Shown here: positions 22,138-33,079 of the stretch, one piece after another
Numbering within the stretch: position 1 is the first letter of the stretch
Layout of the letters: each line of letters opens with the position of its first letter
From: Paraphysomonas bandaiensis
Taxonomy: Eukaryota; Chrysophyceae
Length of the DNA: 64,000 nt
Reading direction: 5' to 3'
Assembly (NCBI GenBank): GCA_965644295.1
Contig: CBFFRP010000217.1
Location: 62,001-126,000, forward strand
Notes under the pieces: generated by a model
Seen by the model: the letters and a program-made list of their open reading frames with translations, nothing else
Databases searched by the model: none
What the model was told of the DNA's origin: nothing
Translations under genes and position numbers: made by a program

Positions 22138-23022
22138 CGACTTAAAGACGCGTGCGAAGAATTCGATGAGGCTAAACGACAACTGGAGGAGTTCGAAATT
22201 GACAAACAAGGAGAACAGGTCAATATGCTCGGACCACAAGGAGGTGTGGAGAATGTCAAATGCTCATTCTGTATGAAAAAAGGGCATACCGCAAGTGTGT
22301 GTCGTGTCGAACACAAAAATAAAATTTTCCAGAAGTTCAAGCGAAATGGGAAGGCTAAAGCGAAGAATATGAGGAAAGGAGCGCAACAAGTGGGTTCAGA
22401 AGCATATACAGGGTGTTTTCATTGTGGTAGCAAAGAACACAAGGCTGCTGAGTGCAAAAGAGGGAACAAGAGGAAGATCGATAGGAAATATGAGAAAAAA
22501 GGCTCCAAGAAGGTTAAGAAGAGTTCATCAGTGGGGTGGTCCAAATACGTAGATGATGACGTTTCATCTGGAGAGGAGACCAACATGATAGATGGTGAAG
22601 TACTTCTGACTGAAACTGGAGATGAACGAGTGTACCTGGATAGTTGTGCTGGAAAGCAGTTGTTTATCGTCAAGGATGATAGAGTGCTGGAGAAGTATGT
22701 AGAAGAGCCGGGAGTAATATCACTGACCAGAAAGGGATCGGCGATGGAGACCCAAGGAGTGGGAAGTTTTCAGCAGTGGCGCGGCATCAAAGTATGTAAT
22801 GATGCAGTGAAGAATATTGTCTCTGGAGGTATGCTGCGGGCTATGGGGTATGGACTCGAATTACTGAGAGTACCAAAAATCGTAGAATTGAACACTGGCA
22901 GAGAGGTGTTGGTTGAAAATTACGATGAGCATGGAGGAATGCCATGGGTGGCATTGCATGATGTGTTAAATTTACGTTGCATATCGTCCTGCCATTATGT
23001 AATGGGGGGGGGGAAGCAGTGA
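22138..23022 (+). pseudogene. copia gag C-terminus and protease
   Basis: Continues gag after the nested element with a helical segment and two zinc knuckles of exact CX2CX4HX4C form (CSFCMKKGHTASVC and CFHCGSKEHKAAEC), separated by a Lys-rich linker. The protease follows, with an active-site motif written LDSCAG where copia elements normally have LDSGA. The frame ends near a run of nine G at about 23003-23011, a probable slippage frameshift. Confidence 0.85.
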
Positions 23023-23026
23023 AAAA

Positions 23027-23699
23027 GTGATGCTGTCCGATACAGTTCAGCAGGATCCCCTCGATTTACTGCACGAAAGGGCCGGTCATGTTGCTAAGGG
23101 AAAACTACTGGAGGCTCATAGACATATGCTGATCAAGGGAACAGGGCTACAGCGACATCATTTATCTAAGACTACCAAAAAGAAGTGTGAGACCAGTTTG
23201 TGCAAGTGGTGTGCTAAGGTGAAGATCACTAGACATGCATTTCGAGGACAAAGTGACCAGAATGTGGTGATGAAGGCGACAGCATTCCTGGAGCGCATTA
23301 CAGTGGATATTTCGGTTTATATGAATTGTCCATCTGTGGAGGGGTATAAGTACGCACTTGTATTTGTAGATACGGCTACGAAAGAATTCTGGGAATACGG
23401 TCTACGAACGAGAACTGGGGATGAAGTGTTAAAATGCGTGAAGCATCTCTGTGAAGTCAGGCTACCAAAATACCCAGGGTGGAACAGGATACAGCAGTAC
23501 CATGCTGATGGTGGACCAGAGTTGATGGACAGGCGAATCAAAGAATACTTGTTACAAAAATTTGGAACCACATTCTCCTATACACTACTAGGGAGACACC
23601 AGAATTAAACGGTGTTTCAGAACGGAAATTCAGGACACTAGGAGAAATGACATTATCGCTTTTATTGTCATCGGGTATGCCAAAAGCGGAGTGGTAGAA
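23027..23699 (+). pseudogene. copia integrase, core
   Basis: Starts with the GAG-pre-integrase zinc finger (HERAGH ... CETSLCKWC), then the catalytic core. The first Asp is in ITVDISVY, the second in YHADGGPE, and the third residue, Glu, in ELNGVSERKFRTL. The Glu segment lies in a different frame, after a shift at about 23590-23600, and ends at a TAG near 23697. This copy is inactive. Confidence 0.88.
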
Positions 23700-23756
23700 A
23701 GCCTTTAGACATGCATGCTGGGTTCTTAGGAGATTACCCACAAAGACCTATAGAGG

Positions 23757-24804
23757 GTGGATGTCACCCTACGAGTGAGTTCCTGGAGGAACGGTGCCAG
23801 ATTTTTCTTGGTTACGGAAATGGGGGTGCAAGGCGTACGTTCTCATCCCGAAGGCAGATCGCAGGAAAGACTGGGAAGAAAAGGCACAGATTGGATACTT
23901 TGTAGGGTTCCCAGAGGAGCAAATGGGATACCAAGTATTGATTGGAGATACTATAGTTACGTCTGTGCATGTTTTATTCGATGAATCTGTGCCTGAGAGA
24001 TCGGCGGATTATTATCGAGAAATGGACGAGGCCATGGTTGCTGTGGATCCTCAGGAAAGAAATATTAGAGACTTCGATTACTTAATCGGAAAGACCCATG
24101 AAGATGGCGGCCACCTATACAAGACCACACGAATATTGGTTCGAAAAGGTTTGATTGTAGGGTATAGATCCCTATTGTCTGGTGGTGCGGAGCAAGTGGA
24201 AGATAAGACTCCTATTCACATCGCCGATATAAAGCGGATGAGTGAAGACCTTGCAACAAGAGCATCTGCAAGTTCTGGATCTCGTGACGACGGGACCAGC
24301 GGACATTTATCACAGCAGTGGACTGGGACGGTTCCATCCCCTTCTGACTTCGTAAGTGCTCCGGGAGAGGAAGCTCCATCAGATCGCTCATCAAGGGGCA
24401 GGCGTGCAAGGGCTCCAAGGCTGGTGACGAATGTGTCAGCTTTGGGTGAGATGCATTTATTGTCGTCATGTGTCGAAGACGAGTGCAGCCTATTACAGGA
24501 GGCAGATTCCATCTGGTGCTCGTCAGCGGGACCTAAGGTGCCTCAGACATATTCCGAATCCTTGGAGTTGCCGGAACGGAAGCAATGGAGTTCAGCAAGA
24601 CAAGCTGAACGTGACGGTTTAGAACGTAGGGGAGTCGTGGAAGTTAAGCCCATCCCTACCGGTGTCACTCCATTGAAATCTAAGTATGTTTTTGCCTTGA
24701 ACGCAACAAAGAGGGTGCGATTCAACGATATAAGGCAAGACTTGTGGTACTTGGATGCGGAGACCATGAAGGTGGCAGAGCCAACAATTATGCTCCAGTG
24801 GTAA
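23757..24804 (+). pseudogene. copia integrase C-terminus to RT N-terminus
   Basis: The frame read from about 23790 shows the usual copia post-integrase block (WLRKWGCKAYV, WEEKAQIGYFVGFPEEQ, VHVLFDESV), then a low-complexity linker and the RT entry (LERRGVVEVKPIPTGVTPLKSKYVF). A stop at 24802-24804 separates it from the RT palm. The block is slightly frameshifted relative to the integrase core. Confidence 0.82.
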
Positions 24805-25341
24805 AAGCGGTAACAGTATGAGATTGCTTTTAGCAATCGCTTTTGTTATGAATATGGTGGTGCATCAACTCAACGTATCTAATGCATTTTTGTATGCAGA
24901 TATACAAGGAGATGTGTATATGTATGCTACACCAGATTTTAAATTGCCACCAGGACATTGCTTTAAACTGAAGAAAAGTTTATATGGTCTTCGAAGCTCA
25001 CCACGGTCATGGTATAAATGCCTTAATAAGTTTATTAAGTCCTTGCATTTTATATATCATGTATACTTGACCCATGTTTATATTTTACACGGATCAGGGG
25101 TAAATTAGTTCTGTTAGTAATATATGTAGATGATATGCTGATAGCATGTCGAGATACGAGTATTATTTTGGAAATTAAGCGACGAGTATGTGAAAGGTTC
25201 GATATTACAGATATGAATGAGATTGGCCAGTTTTTGAACGTGAGAGTGACGAGAACTCAGAATTGTCTCAAACTTGACCAGACAGTGTACATCAAAAAAT
25301 ATTGGCGAAGTATGTGGATTTTCTGGGTCCAAGGGACATGA
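24805..25341 (+). pseudogene. copia reverse transcriptase palm
   Basis: Contains VVHQLNVSNAFLYADI, where functional copia RTs have Asp in the first catalytic position (QLDVKTAFL); here it is Asn. SLYGLRSSPRSWYKCL and IYVDDMLIA, the YVDD box, follow after a frameshift around 25090-25130. The lost Asp, in-frame stops and the shift make this RT dead. Confidence 0.85.
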
Positions 25342-26165
25342 CTCGGCGATACCCACTACCTAGTGATGTCATGGATAGGACCAAAGTGGGAGTGGAACAT
25401 GTGCATTCGACTGAAGAGCAGGAATTAGTTGACAATTTTCCCTATCGTCCACTAATAGGAGCGTTACTTTATTTATCTATGAATACAAGGCCGGATATAT
25501 CATATGCAGTGGGAGTACTGTCACGATTCTCAACGAAAGTGAATATCACTGTATGTAAACTAATGATACATTTCATGCAGTATGTACGAGGTACTACGGA
25601 AAAAGGCATTCAATATAGAGGGAAAGATTTTGCTCTTCATATGTTCACTGATGCTGACTGGGCGGGTGACCCGTTGACGAGGAGATCAACTTCAGGTTAT
25701 GTTATGTTTGGAGCTGGTGGACCACTATCGTGGGGTTCCAAACTTCAGTCTACTGTAGCTACATCGACTATGCAAGCAGAGTATCAATGCTTATATAATG
25801 GATTACAGGAAATGATATGATCTCGGGGGGTGACTGGTGAAGTAGGATTGAAAATTGACGAGCCCACACCATTATTCATTAGTCAAAGTGCTCAGGATAT
25901 ATCGGAAAATCCAGTGCAACATCAACGATCGAAACATATTGAGATTAAGTATCATATGATTAGAGAGCATGTGGATCCCGAACAGTTTAATACAGCGAAA
26001 TTAATTCATGTGAGCAGTCGACAACAGATGGCTGATATATATACCAAGGCTTTGTGTGGTCCAATATTCATTGAACAGAGGGAGCGAAATCTTGGGGAAA
26101 AATTTAAGACTACTGCCCAAATTATCGCAGAGGTACCCAAGGTAAAGAGAGTTCGTCGTAACTAG
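25302..26165 (+). pseudogene. copia RT C-terminus and RNase H
   Basis: YRPLIGALLYLSMNTRPDIS and YVRGTTEKGIQYRG precede the RNase H signatures FTDADWAGD, RRSTSGYVMFG and TMQAEYQCLYNG. A TGA at 25818-25820 splits off the last part, which keeps the usual end (HIEIKYHMIREHV ... MADIYTKAL). Catalytic Asp and one Glu are kept. Confidence 0.87.
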
Positions 26166-26300
26166 ATAGAGGTGAATGAATGGTGGGAGCTAGCTATACC
26201 AGCGGAGTCATACGTCCACCAGTGTCCTATGAGGTTCGGTGGTTGCGTATCCGATAGCAATGTTCTTCACAAATTTTAGAATGGTTAACTACATCCAATT

Positions 26301-26309
26301 GAGTGGGAG
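26301..26309 (+). promoter_or_regulatory. Polypurine tract before 3' LTR
   Basis: GAGTGGGAG abuts the 3' LTR, the expected site for plus-strand priming. One T interrupts the purine run. Confidence 0.6.
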
Positions 26310-26655
26310 TGTTGAGTTCTGCAATATGATGTGATATATATTGTGCAATTGAAGTGAGTTAACAGTGTGCAATAGGTAATGTCAACTCATAGGTGTAACG
26401 GGTGATTATAGTTACAAAGGAATTAAATTCAGTTACTGATGTGTGACTATACAAGATATAGAACTGACTGATGAACATATGATAAACAGATGTTGCTATA
26501 AGAACAGATGTTTCAACATATGTTACACGAATATGTAGTGAAGTGTCCAGAATAATAATCATAATTTCTTACTTGAAAGTGCATTGTGTTCAACAGCAAG
26601 GTTACGGTTTACGTGTAGAGCAAAGTTAACTTCAGTGAAATGTCCTATGTTAACA
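26310..26655 (+). repeat. 3' LTR of copia element
   Basis: 346 bp, TGTTGAG...GTTAACA, differing from the 5' LTR by one inserted G and one substitution. Followed by the AAATG duplication. Confidence 0.95.
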
Positions 26656-26660
26656 AAATG
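26656..26660 (+). repeat. Target-site duplication, right
   Basis: AAATG, identical to 19193-19197. Confidence 0.9.
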
Positions 26661-27055
26661 CATTTGCGACTACGTAAGAGATCCTGAAATCTTTATCTTT
26701 AGTAACAAATAATGTATTCAGATGCTAAGGTCCAGCGTTACTCACTTGTAGCCTATTGTACCTAAGCTCAATGTACGCTTTGACGATAGATACTATTCGG
26801 GACATATTCAATAAAATGTAACTATTATCAGATCATCGGAATATACAGCGGTTAGTCTCTAAGTCTCTAACATGAATGAGTAATGAGTATATCAGTGGAC
26901 AGTACACGGTAGATACTCTCGTTAAAAACAAATAAGTAATTAATCTACTTACCTGTGATATTCATATCCACCATACACATCACACAAATGTCACCACTTG
27001 ATGTAATTGTTAACATAAAAAACAACTACGTTTATAATACAAGCTCATTCATCAT
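26661..27055. other. Intergenic, downstream of coiled-coil gene
   Basis: 395 bp of AT-rich DNA between the retrotransposon and the 3' end of the minus-strand coiled-coil gene. No gene or motif recognised. Confidence 0.5.
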
Positions 27056-28521
27056 CTAAGAGCCGAAGACACATCTTTCCTTCGCCTCCAACTCCATTTC
27101 CTGCCTCTGGCGTCTTTGGTCCTCGAAGTAAGACATCACATCGTTCGCTATTGGCAGGACTCCTTCAGGAGTATCGATTTCACCATTGTCTTGTGTTGGT
27201 GTGTCAATTTCTACTTCCTCGGCCTTGTCGTGGTTGTCGTACGAATGTAAAACAGAATCGTACCCCAGCGCAGTGAGATGTTTCTGGGACAGGCCCGCCG
27301 ACGATTTAGCGTTCACAATATCGGATATGATGTGATACACATCCGGGTAGTGTACCAACTCTCGAGCCAGTACATGTCGCTTCTCTTCACTGTCAGGAGA
27401 CGCGTCATCGAGGATTCCTATGCTATCATTAAGGATATCTTCGAATGGCCTAAAAAGAAATTCATCATAACCAAGAACAAACTATATGCAACATGATATC
27501 CATTTTCAAAGTCATAAACTTTAAGATAGTCACCTTCTTTGAAGCTTCGACCAGTGACCTACAGTAGCGAGATTAGCACATTGACCGAGAAAATCCTTGA
27601 GGCCATCTTGCTTTGCTCGCAGGGTGACTATTTTTGACAGTAACTCTCGTTTCTCCGTCTGTGCACGTTGCCGCGTACTCAAGTGAGGAAGAGGAGATAA
27701 ACGAGTGTTTGCTGTGGGTTTGGTTTGCATTGCAGGCATAGAAGGAGCCAGTGGGTCATCACGGGATATTTTAAACTCCTTCTGGAGCTGTGTGCGCCAA
27801 TTGGGACCCCCAGTAGGCAGAGTTGCTTGATTATACTGCAACTCCAGGGTGTACGAACTATCGCTGTTACTGCCTATTGAGCCATCGAATGCGAACTGTT
27901 CAAACAACTCTCCTCGTTCTACTTTTGAGTGAGCTGGGAAACGTACACCATGAAAAAATTATCACCTTTTTTGAATTTCTTGTACTTGTCCTTCGCGGCT
28001 CGAAGTTTCTCAAGAAGCCAGTCACGTTCTCGTTCTAATTACTCACATGAATTACGATATGCAAGCAACATAAAAACGTTACCTGTTGCCTGTATGAGTG
28101 CTTTAATATCTCTCATTTTCTTTCTATATTCGTTGGTTTCGACATCTAGACGCATCGCTTCCGTGCGAAACCACTTCTGGTCGGAGTCGAGTTTTTTAAT
28201 CTTCTCTTCTCGAGTGGTATCATTCGCAATAGCAGTCGCTTTCTCTCTAAGATTATATAATTCCCGCTGAACATCACTCATATGGTGTTCATATGCTTGT
28301 AAGTATTCCTGCCGCTGCTTGTCTATCAGCACATCAACCTACATACAAAGTCATCAGCACATTAACACAGACCATCCTATACAAACCTTCTTGGCAAAAT
28401 GTTGAACCACTTCCTGAACTTTAGCATAGTCTTTTCTCACAGATATACTGAGAGCAGACTTCTTGGTCTTTTTCCCCGGAGGATCGGACTGCTTTACCTC
28501 TGTGATGAAGGACTTCGACAT
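27056..28521 (-). CDS. Coiled-coil protein of unknown function
   Basis: Model: complement(join(27056..27449, 27534..27921, 27966..28034, 28083..28338, 28387..28521)), 413 residues; all joins keep phase. A short basic N-terminus (SDPPGKKTKKSALS) precedes a long coiled coil (about 30-155) containing DSDQKWFRTEAMRLD and ERDWLLEKLRAAKDKYKKF. The WFR-E-A-x-x-L motif is of a kind found in some ciliary coiled-coil proteins, but I cannot assign a family. The middle is polar and low complexity, with another helix (QTEKRELLSKIVTLRAKQDG). The C-terminus combines acidic linker and helix (YFEDQRRQRQEMELEAKER). No membrane segment is present. Likely a cytoskeletal or axonemal component, by inference only. 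Confidence 0.7.
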
Positions 28522-30206
28522 CGAAGCTATGGAGTAGTAGGGAGAAGTCTCTCACTATATGACGAACCTTAAACGATAGAGTCCTTCTAAATACTCTCAC
28601 TGCTCTCTATTAACTGCGCCGAGAGTTCCATACACATAACTCTCCGACATCTCCTCTGCGTATATACACGTATATATATAGCATAGCATACACCTGTATA
28701 CAGCAGTGTACATGCTGTACATTCACACAACAGTCAACTGTTGTATTCCATGTATATCACGTATACCGGTATACAGCCGTGTATGTCCAGATCACTGTAC
28801 CGTGTCCACTGTGGTGTTGTGTAGACCCCCGCTCTGCTCTCTTGTTGTGCTATCTATGAATAGTTGGACACTTTGAACAGCAAACAACAGTGATTATCTG
28901 TTCATATAGATCGACCGAATGTGAACAATAGTTAGGCACTGCGAGTTCATCTCAAGATATGGTGTAAGGATACACGAACCCTAATATCTGGAATGATGTG
29001 TACGCCCAGTAGTAAAATTGAGAACTCTACACAACAGTGTATTGCATTCTATGGTATCTAACAGTACAGTTCACGTGTTTTAGTTATTTAGTTAGAGTAA
29101 TCACGTCTTCGGAGTATGATCAAAGTTTCAACTTACGAAGAACTCAGATATGTAAAGATAGTATTCTGCTGGTCATCAGAATATATTGTTTTGTATGTTT
29201 CAATCACAATCTCAAGCGAAGCTTTTAGTATAATACATTGAAATTTAATACACTATCGGCTTGTATTGTTATTCCCTATGCTCTGTAGCCTGTAATGCAG
29301 TTGTCCCTACTAAATTTAACCGACATTACTACTAAATTAAAAAGTGCCATTTGTTTCTACTAAGTATTGCGGACGTCCCTATTAAACTACGAATGGCAGC
29401 TGAGCCTACTAATTTTTCAGACATTCCTACTAAAAGAATATTATTCGATATTACTGAATTTATATACGGCTCGATAGCCATTATTAGTTTTGTAGGAACA
29501 TCAGCAAACATTTGCAGGAACTAATGTCACTTTCTAGTTTAGTAGGAACAAATGAAAGAATTTAGTACGTTTTAAAATGAACCCGATTTTGAAGCTCTGA
29601 AGAACTTCTGCAGTGCATACACAGTACGCATAAATGTGTTTAACGTATCAGTACCCCGTCGCCCCTGTGTCTCCGGTCGGGAGTGCTCGAATCACTAATC
29701 TAAAATCTTGTGCCTCCACAAATTTCTGCGGAGCCTTACCCCAAGGGGCGTCTCCTTCTGTACGTCAAGGCCTCACGTCCACAAGAACGGAAGTGGCGAT
29801 GAACAAGTAGCTTCTGTAGCGTTACATAGTAGGATATGAGAATTTGCACCAGTTAGTTACAGGTAGAAGTTGATCTAGCTTGACTAGTTTTCATCTAGCT
29901 ACTTATCTGGTGATGATTCTTGACGCCTACTTAAGAGTAATAGCCTCCTGGCTACTTCTTAACAGTAATGAGCAGGCACAGCTTCATATCCTACTCCATC
30001 TTTTATATATGTACGATTTTTTCAATGAACATTGCGAAACTGAAACTAATGAGCATCTGCCTAATATACTACAATCAGTGTTGCATATAAAACCATCTCG
30101 TCTTCATTTAACCGATATATTGCACATGGAGGAGTCTGCAGGGAGACAACAAACAAGATGCGCGTGTAACGATCCCACGTGCGAAAAACTTAGTGACTAT
30201 ATAGTA
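28522..30206. other. Intergenic with GTAC-rich promoter zone and TACTAAA inverted-repeat zone
   Basis: 28640-28800, just upstream of the coiled-coil gene, is packed with GTAC/TATAC palindromic words (for example tgtacatgctgtac, tataccggtata). 29300-29560 holds repeated CCTACTAAA-like words followed by their inverse. The rest is AT-rich with nothing recognised. The long plus-strand ORF starting near 29880 is antisense to phospholipase exons. Confidence 0.55.
29300..29560. repeat. Inverted cluster of CCTACTAAA-type motifs
   Basis: About six direct copies of a [CT]CTA[CT]TAA word lie between 29305 and 29440. Inverse copies (tttgtaggaaca, tttagtaggaaca) lie between 29485 and 29555. It may be a decayed inverted-repeat element. 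No target duplication was identified. Confidence 0.5.
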
Positions 30207-31694
30207 TCAAGCAATAGTACTTCTACTGCAGCCAGACCCATTGGGACCTGGAGAACGAGTCTTCCGAATATTTTGCCATTCGTGCCGCTCAAAGTCTCTG
30301 CACGCTTCTGCTGCAGCCTACACACAATTGTTGACCACTTGTATACGCTAAACATTGGTCAACGAACCTGGCCCATAGCTCCTACTTCCCATACTCTACT
30401 GTATGCAGGGGTGCTGCATTCAAATTAATAAAATAATGCACAGAGCATATTACAACGAAATTATGTAACATGATATGATACCGCTTTATAACAACTGTTG
30501 TCAACTGTAGACAACAGGCTATTTGAAAAACAGAATACTACACAATCTTACCGAATAATATCTAGTAGTGAAATGGGACCACTGTGTTCGCAATCATTTT
30601 CACTAAGTATCTCACAGCTGGATGATTCCAACGATATGGGGCTAATATCCGCTTCTCTGCATACACAACGCGTTCACATCATTTATACTTCCCATGAAGT
30701 TGCAGCAGCGAATCTACCTGTGTAGGGCCGATACGGTAATAGTATAGGAATCAAGACAAGGAGCATCATTCGAAAATCCCCCATCAACGACAAGTCCAAT
30801 CTGAATTAATTGCGTGTGTAAGTTTTGTTGGATATGCATACAACTAGGTTAAAATACATTCATAAAATACTTGATATGCAGAGCACAACTAACAGAAACT
30901 CTTCTGCATCGCTGTTGCTACATACCTCTGGAGAGCACTGAACAGGGAAGTCCCGAATAAAAGCAAAGGGCAAGCACATAGATCCAACGATGGTATGTAT
31001 CAGCTCCTCGCGGGTTGCAAAGTGACTGCACAAACATAACAAAGAGAGAACATATTATTTCAAAAATAGTACCTAACTACTTTATTACGCATTGACGGAT
31101 ACTGCGTAACAGATATATATAGGCGACCGGAACATCGGGTGTGAGCGTCAGAAGGCAGATACTCGTCCCACAACTGGAAGTAGAACTCTTTCGAGTCATA
31201 CAGACATCCTAATAATCCGCGGCTCTCAAAGTGAGTCATGCATTTGCCCCAGTCGCATTTACACCATTCATAGGGATCCAGTCCACATGCCAATGGTACA
31301 GCAGCAAATATCCCACTGGAAGATGCGAAAAACTTAATGTTTTCTATGTCATAATTTCGATACACCCAAGTACCAACTCCAATTGCGAACATCCACAATT
31401 GCCCACCTACTTAATATAAGCTGTGTATTTAAACATGTATTTCTACTAACCTCCCATAAAACTGATACTGGGACAAAATTGCTTGGGTGCCTTATGTTTC
31501 GGTAGGTGACACCTCCTGGTAACAACTGTGTATCCAGTCATAAGGAAATGTTCAACCCCCGATAAAACAGCATCAAAAACAATAGAGAGATTTAAAACTG
31601 CTGTGAAGGAGAGAAACAAACACACGGAATACGTTACAAGGGCAGGAATATACAGGATTTGTCCCATCATGTACGATTCCGTGGACGCACCCAT
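30207..31694 (-). CDS. Patatin-like phospholipase
   Basis: Model: complement(join(30207..30317, 30368..30398, 30552..30656, 30718..30800, 30926..31025, 31073..31406, 31451..31694)), 335 residues. A hydrophobic N-terminal segment (YIPALVTYSVCLFLSFTAVL) is followed by the patatin fold. The glycine-rich oxyanion motif MGGGQLWMFAIGVG is created by joining exons 1 and 2. The nucleophile elbow is FFASSSGIFAAVPLACG, the region VVSHFATREELIHTIVGS spans exons 2-3, and the catalytic Asp is in VVDGGFSNDAPCLD (exon 4). Enzymes of this family hydrolyse acyl ester bonds of phospholipids or triacylglycerol with a Ser-Asp dyad. The elbow reads A-S-S-S-G where G-x-S-x-G is usual. The start may lie further upstream if a 5' exon exists. 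Membrane-associated lipid hydrolase is the likely role. Confidence 0.83.
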
Positions 31695-32389
31695 GACAGC
31701 CAACACGTGCACAAAGAAAAGCTATATGCACTTACAACAATCCACGAACAAAAATTCACAAAGAAAAACCTTTCTACTTTTGAATATTGAGTGGAATGTG
31801 CATAAATAAGTAATATTCTATGGCTGCTTGTATGAGTGAGTTGCAAAGACGGGGTGGATATTAGCGACGCTATGGAGCATATCTCCAACGCCTAACTGTA
31901 GTAGGTTTAAATACGGTTTTGCTCAACAGTCGTACTTCTCCCTCTTCCACTCGACACAATAGCAAAATTGACAAATAAAATCGATGATACAGTAAACTAT
32001 TGGTGGGTGAGAGGCGGAAGTTGTTGGCTGTAGGGCCATATACGATTGTATCCAATGGTTTCATACTATAGTAATTTTATTTGCTAATAGTGATGTTTTT
32101 TTTTATCAAAGTCGGAAACTGGCGATTAATATGATGGGAAAACTACGAATATCCACTACGACTGTACAGTGACAGAGTCGGAAAAGGTCAATTTTAGGAC
32201 GGAAAAAATGATTATTTCCCAAATTTCTAAAATCGAACTCTGAATTATCACAAATTTCGCAAATTCAATACTGTTGATCGTCGATTGGATTTGCGTCGAC
32301 TTCAGGCAATATCACTCTCAAGTATCTTTTTCTACCGTTCCTTCATACGTCAAGGTGAATGCAGTCTTGACTGAGCGGATTTGTCAACT
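31695..32389. promoter_or_regulatory. Divergent upstream region
   Basis: About 695 bp between the phospholipase start (minus) and the Cys-rich membrane protein start (plus). It should hold both promoters. A minus-strand ORF of 64 residues at 31870-32064 is present but cannot be linked to a gene. No specific motif identified. Confidence 0.4.
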
Positions 32390-33079
32390 ATGTGGATGTT
32401 TCTTGTTGTGCTGTGTTTTACGCAGTCACTGTCAACGGCAGCGAACGCTCTTACTAGTGATTACTGCGATGATATCGCTCCCAAAGGCGCAAATAACTCC
32501 TTTGCACTATGCAAGAATTGTACTGATGCTGGTTGCGGATGGTGCTCGAATGGATATGTTTCATTTTGCTTTGAAGATATCTTGAACTATGAATATATAT
32601 GCGATTACACGACTTATACTGGATCTGGAGTATGTGATCACGACTGGTCTGATGCCATTGACGATGCAGTACTTTTGGCTATTTTACTGTCTGTCTTTGT
32701 GCCATTCGTATTTACTTGCTGTATACTCGTACTTGTTAAAGAAATTCGACATGATATATCCACGTGGTGCAAGTCTCATTGTTGTCAGTTGAAATGTTGT
32801 TTTGGAAAAAAGTCTCTTGAAGTCGACTTGATCAGCAATTCTCACACACCATGTCCCATGACTCTGGATGAGCTTATTGAGTGCGGTACATCAAGCACGA
32901 CACTACGAAAGGCAGGATTTACTGCCATTCAGCTCCGCGAAAAAGGGCTTTCAGTTGAAGATATCATAATTGCGGAATATAGTCCGAAGGAACTACTGGA
33001 TGCTGGAATTGCGACATCAGGTGCCATTGAGGTGAACGATATGGAAAACTACCCCGATACTCGAAAATGTGTATTATGA
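32390..33079 (+). CDS. Cys-rich single-pass membrane protein
   Basis: Single exon, 229 residues. ATG 32390 begins a signal peptide (MWMFLVVLCFTQSLSTAANA). The ectodomain is a small Cys-rich module (CKNCTDAGCGWCSNG), similar in spacing to PSI/plexin-type domains. One TM helix follows (AVLLAILLSVFVPFVFTCCILVLV shortened: LLAILLSVFVPFVFTCC), then a Cys-rich juxtamembrane patch (CKSHCCQLKCCFGKK) that could be palmitoylated. The tail contains degenerate repeats of the LRKAGFTAIQLREKG and PKELLDAG type. Function unknown; likely plasma or endomembrane. Confidence 0.7.
   Translation: MWMFLVVLCFTQSLSTAANALTSDYCDDIAPKGANNSFALCKNCTDAGCGWCSNGYVSFCFEDILNYEYICDYTTYTGSGVCDHDWSDAIDDAVLLAILLSVFVPFVFTCCILVLVKEIRHDISTWCKSHCCQLKCCFGKKSLEVDLISNSHTPCPMTLDELIECGTSSTTLRKAGFTAIQLREKGLSVEDIIIAEYSPKELLDAGIATSGAIEVNDMENYPDTRKCVL

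Larger units (their letters stand above)
19198..26655 (+). mobile_element. Ty1/copia LTR retrotransposon (degenerate, with nested insertion)
   Basis: Complete element bounded by LTRs of 345 and 346 bp and flanked by a perfect AAATG duplication. Internal order: primer-binding site, gag with two CCHC knuckles, protease, integrase, reverse transcriptase, RNase H, purine tract. Integrase lying before reverse transcriptase is the diagnostic copia order. The LTRs differ by one indel and one substitution only, so the insertion is recent. Even so, gag is cut by a second element (20155-22136) and pol has several stops and frameshifts, so this copy cannot encode its own proteins. Length without the nested insert is about 5.5 kb, normal for copia. 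Confidence 0.95.

Noticed and set aside
29640-29790. GC-richer patch with a T-loop-like string (gtgctcgaatcac)
   Set aside because: No acceptor stem or anticodon arm could be folded around it, so it is not called as a tRNA.
29880-30428. 182-residue plus-strand open frame
   Set aside because: It lies antisense to exons 5-7 of the patatin gene and the intervening introns. No family is seen in it and its start is TTG.
31870-32064. 64-residue minus-strand frame, possible 5' exon of the phospholipase gene
   Set aside because: No donor/acceptor pair links it convincingly to the exon at 31694, and it has no domain.
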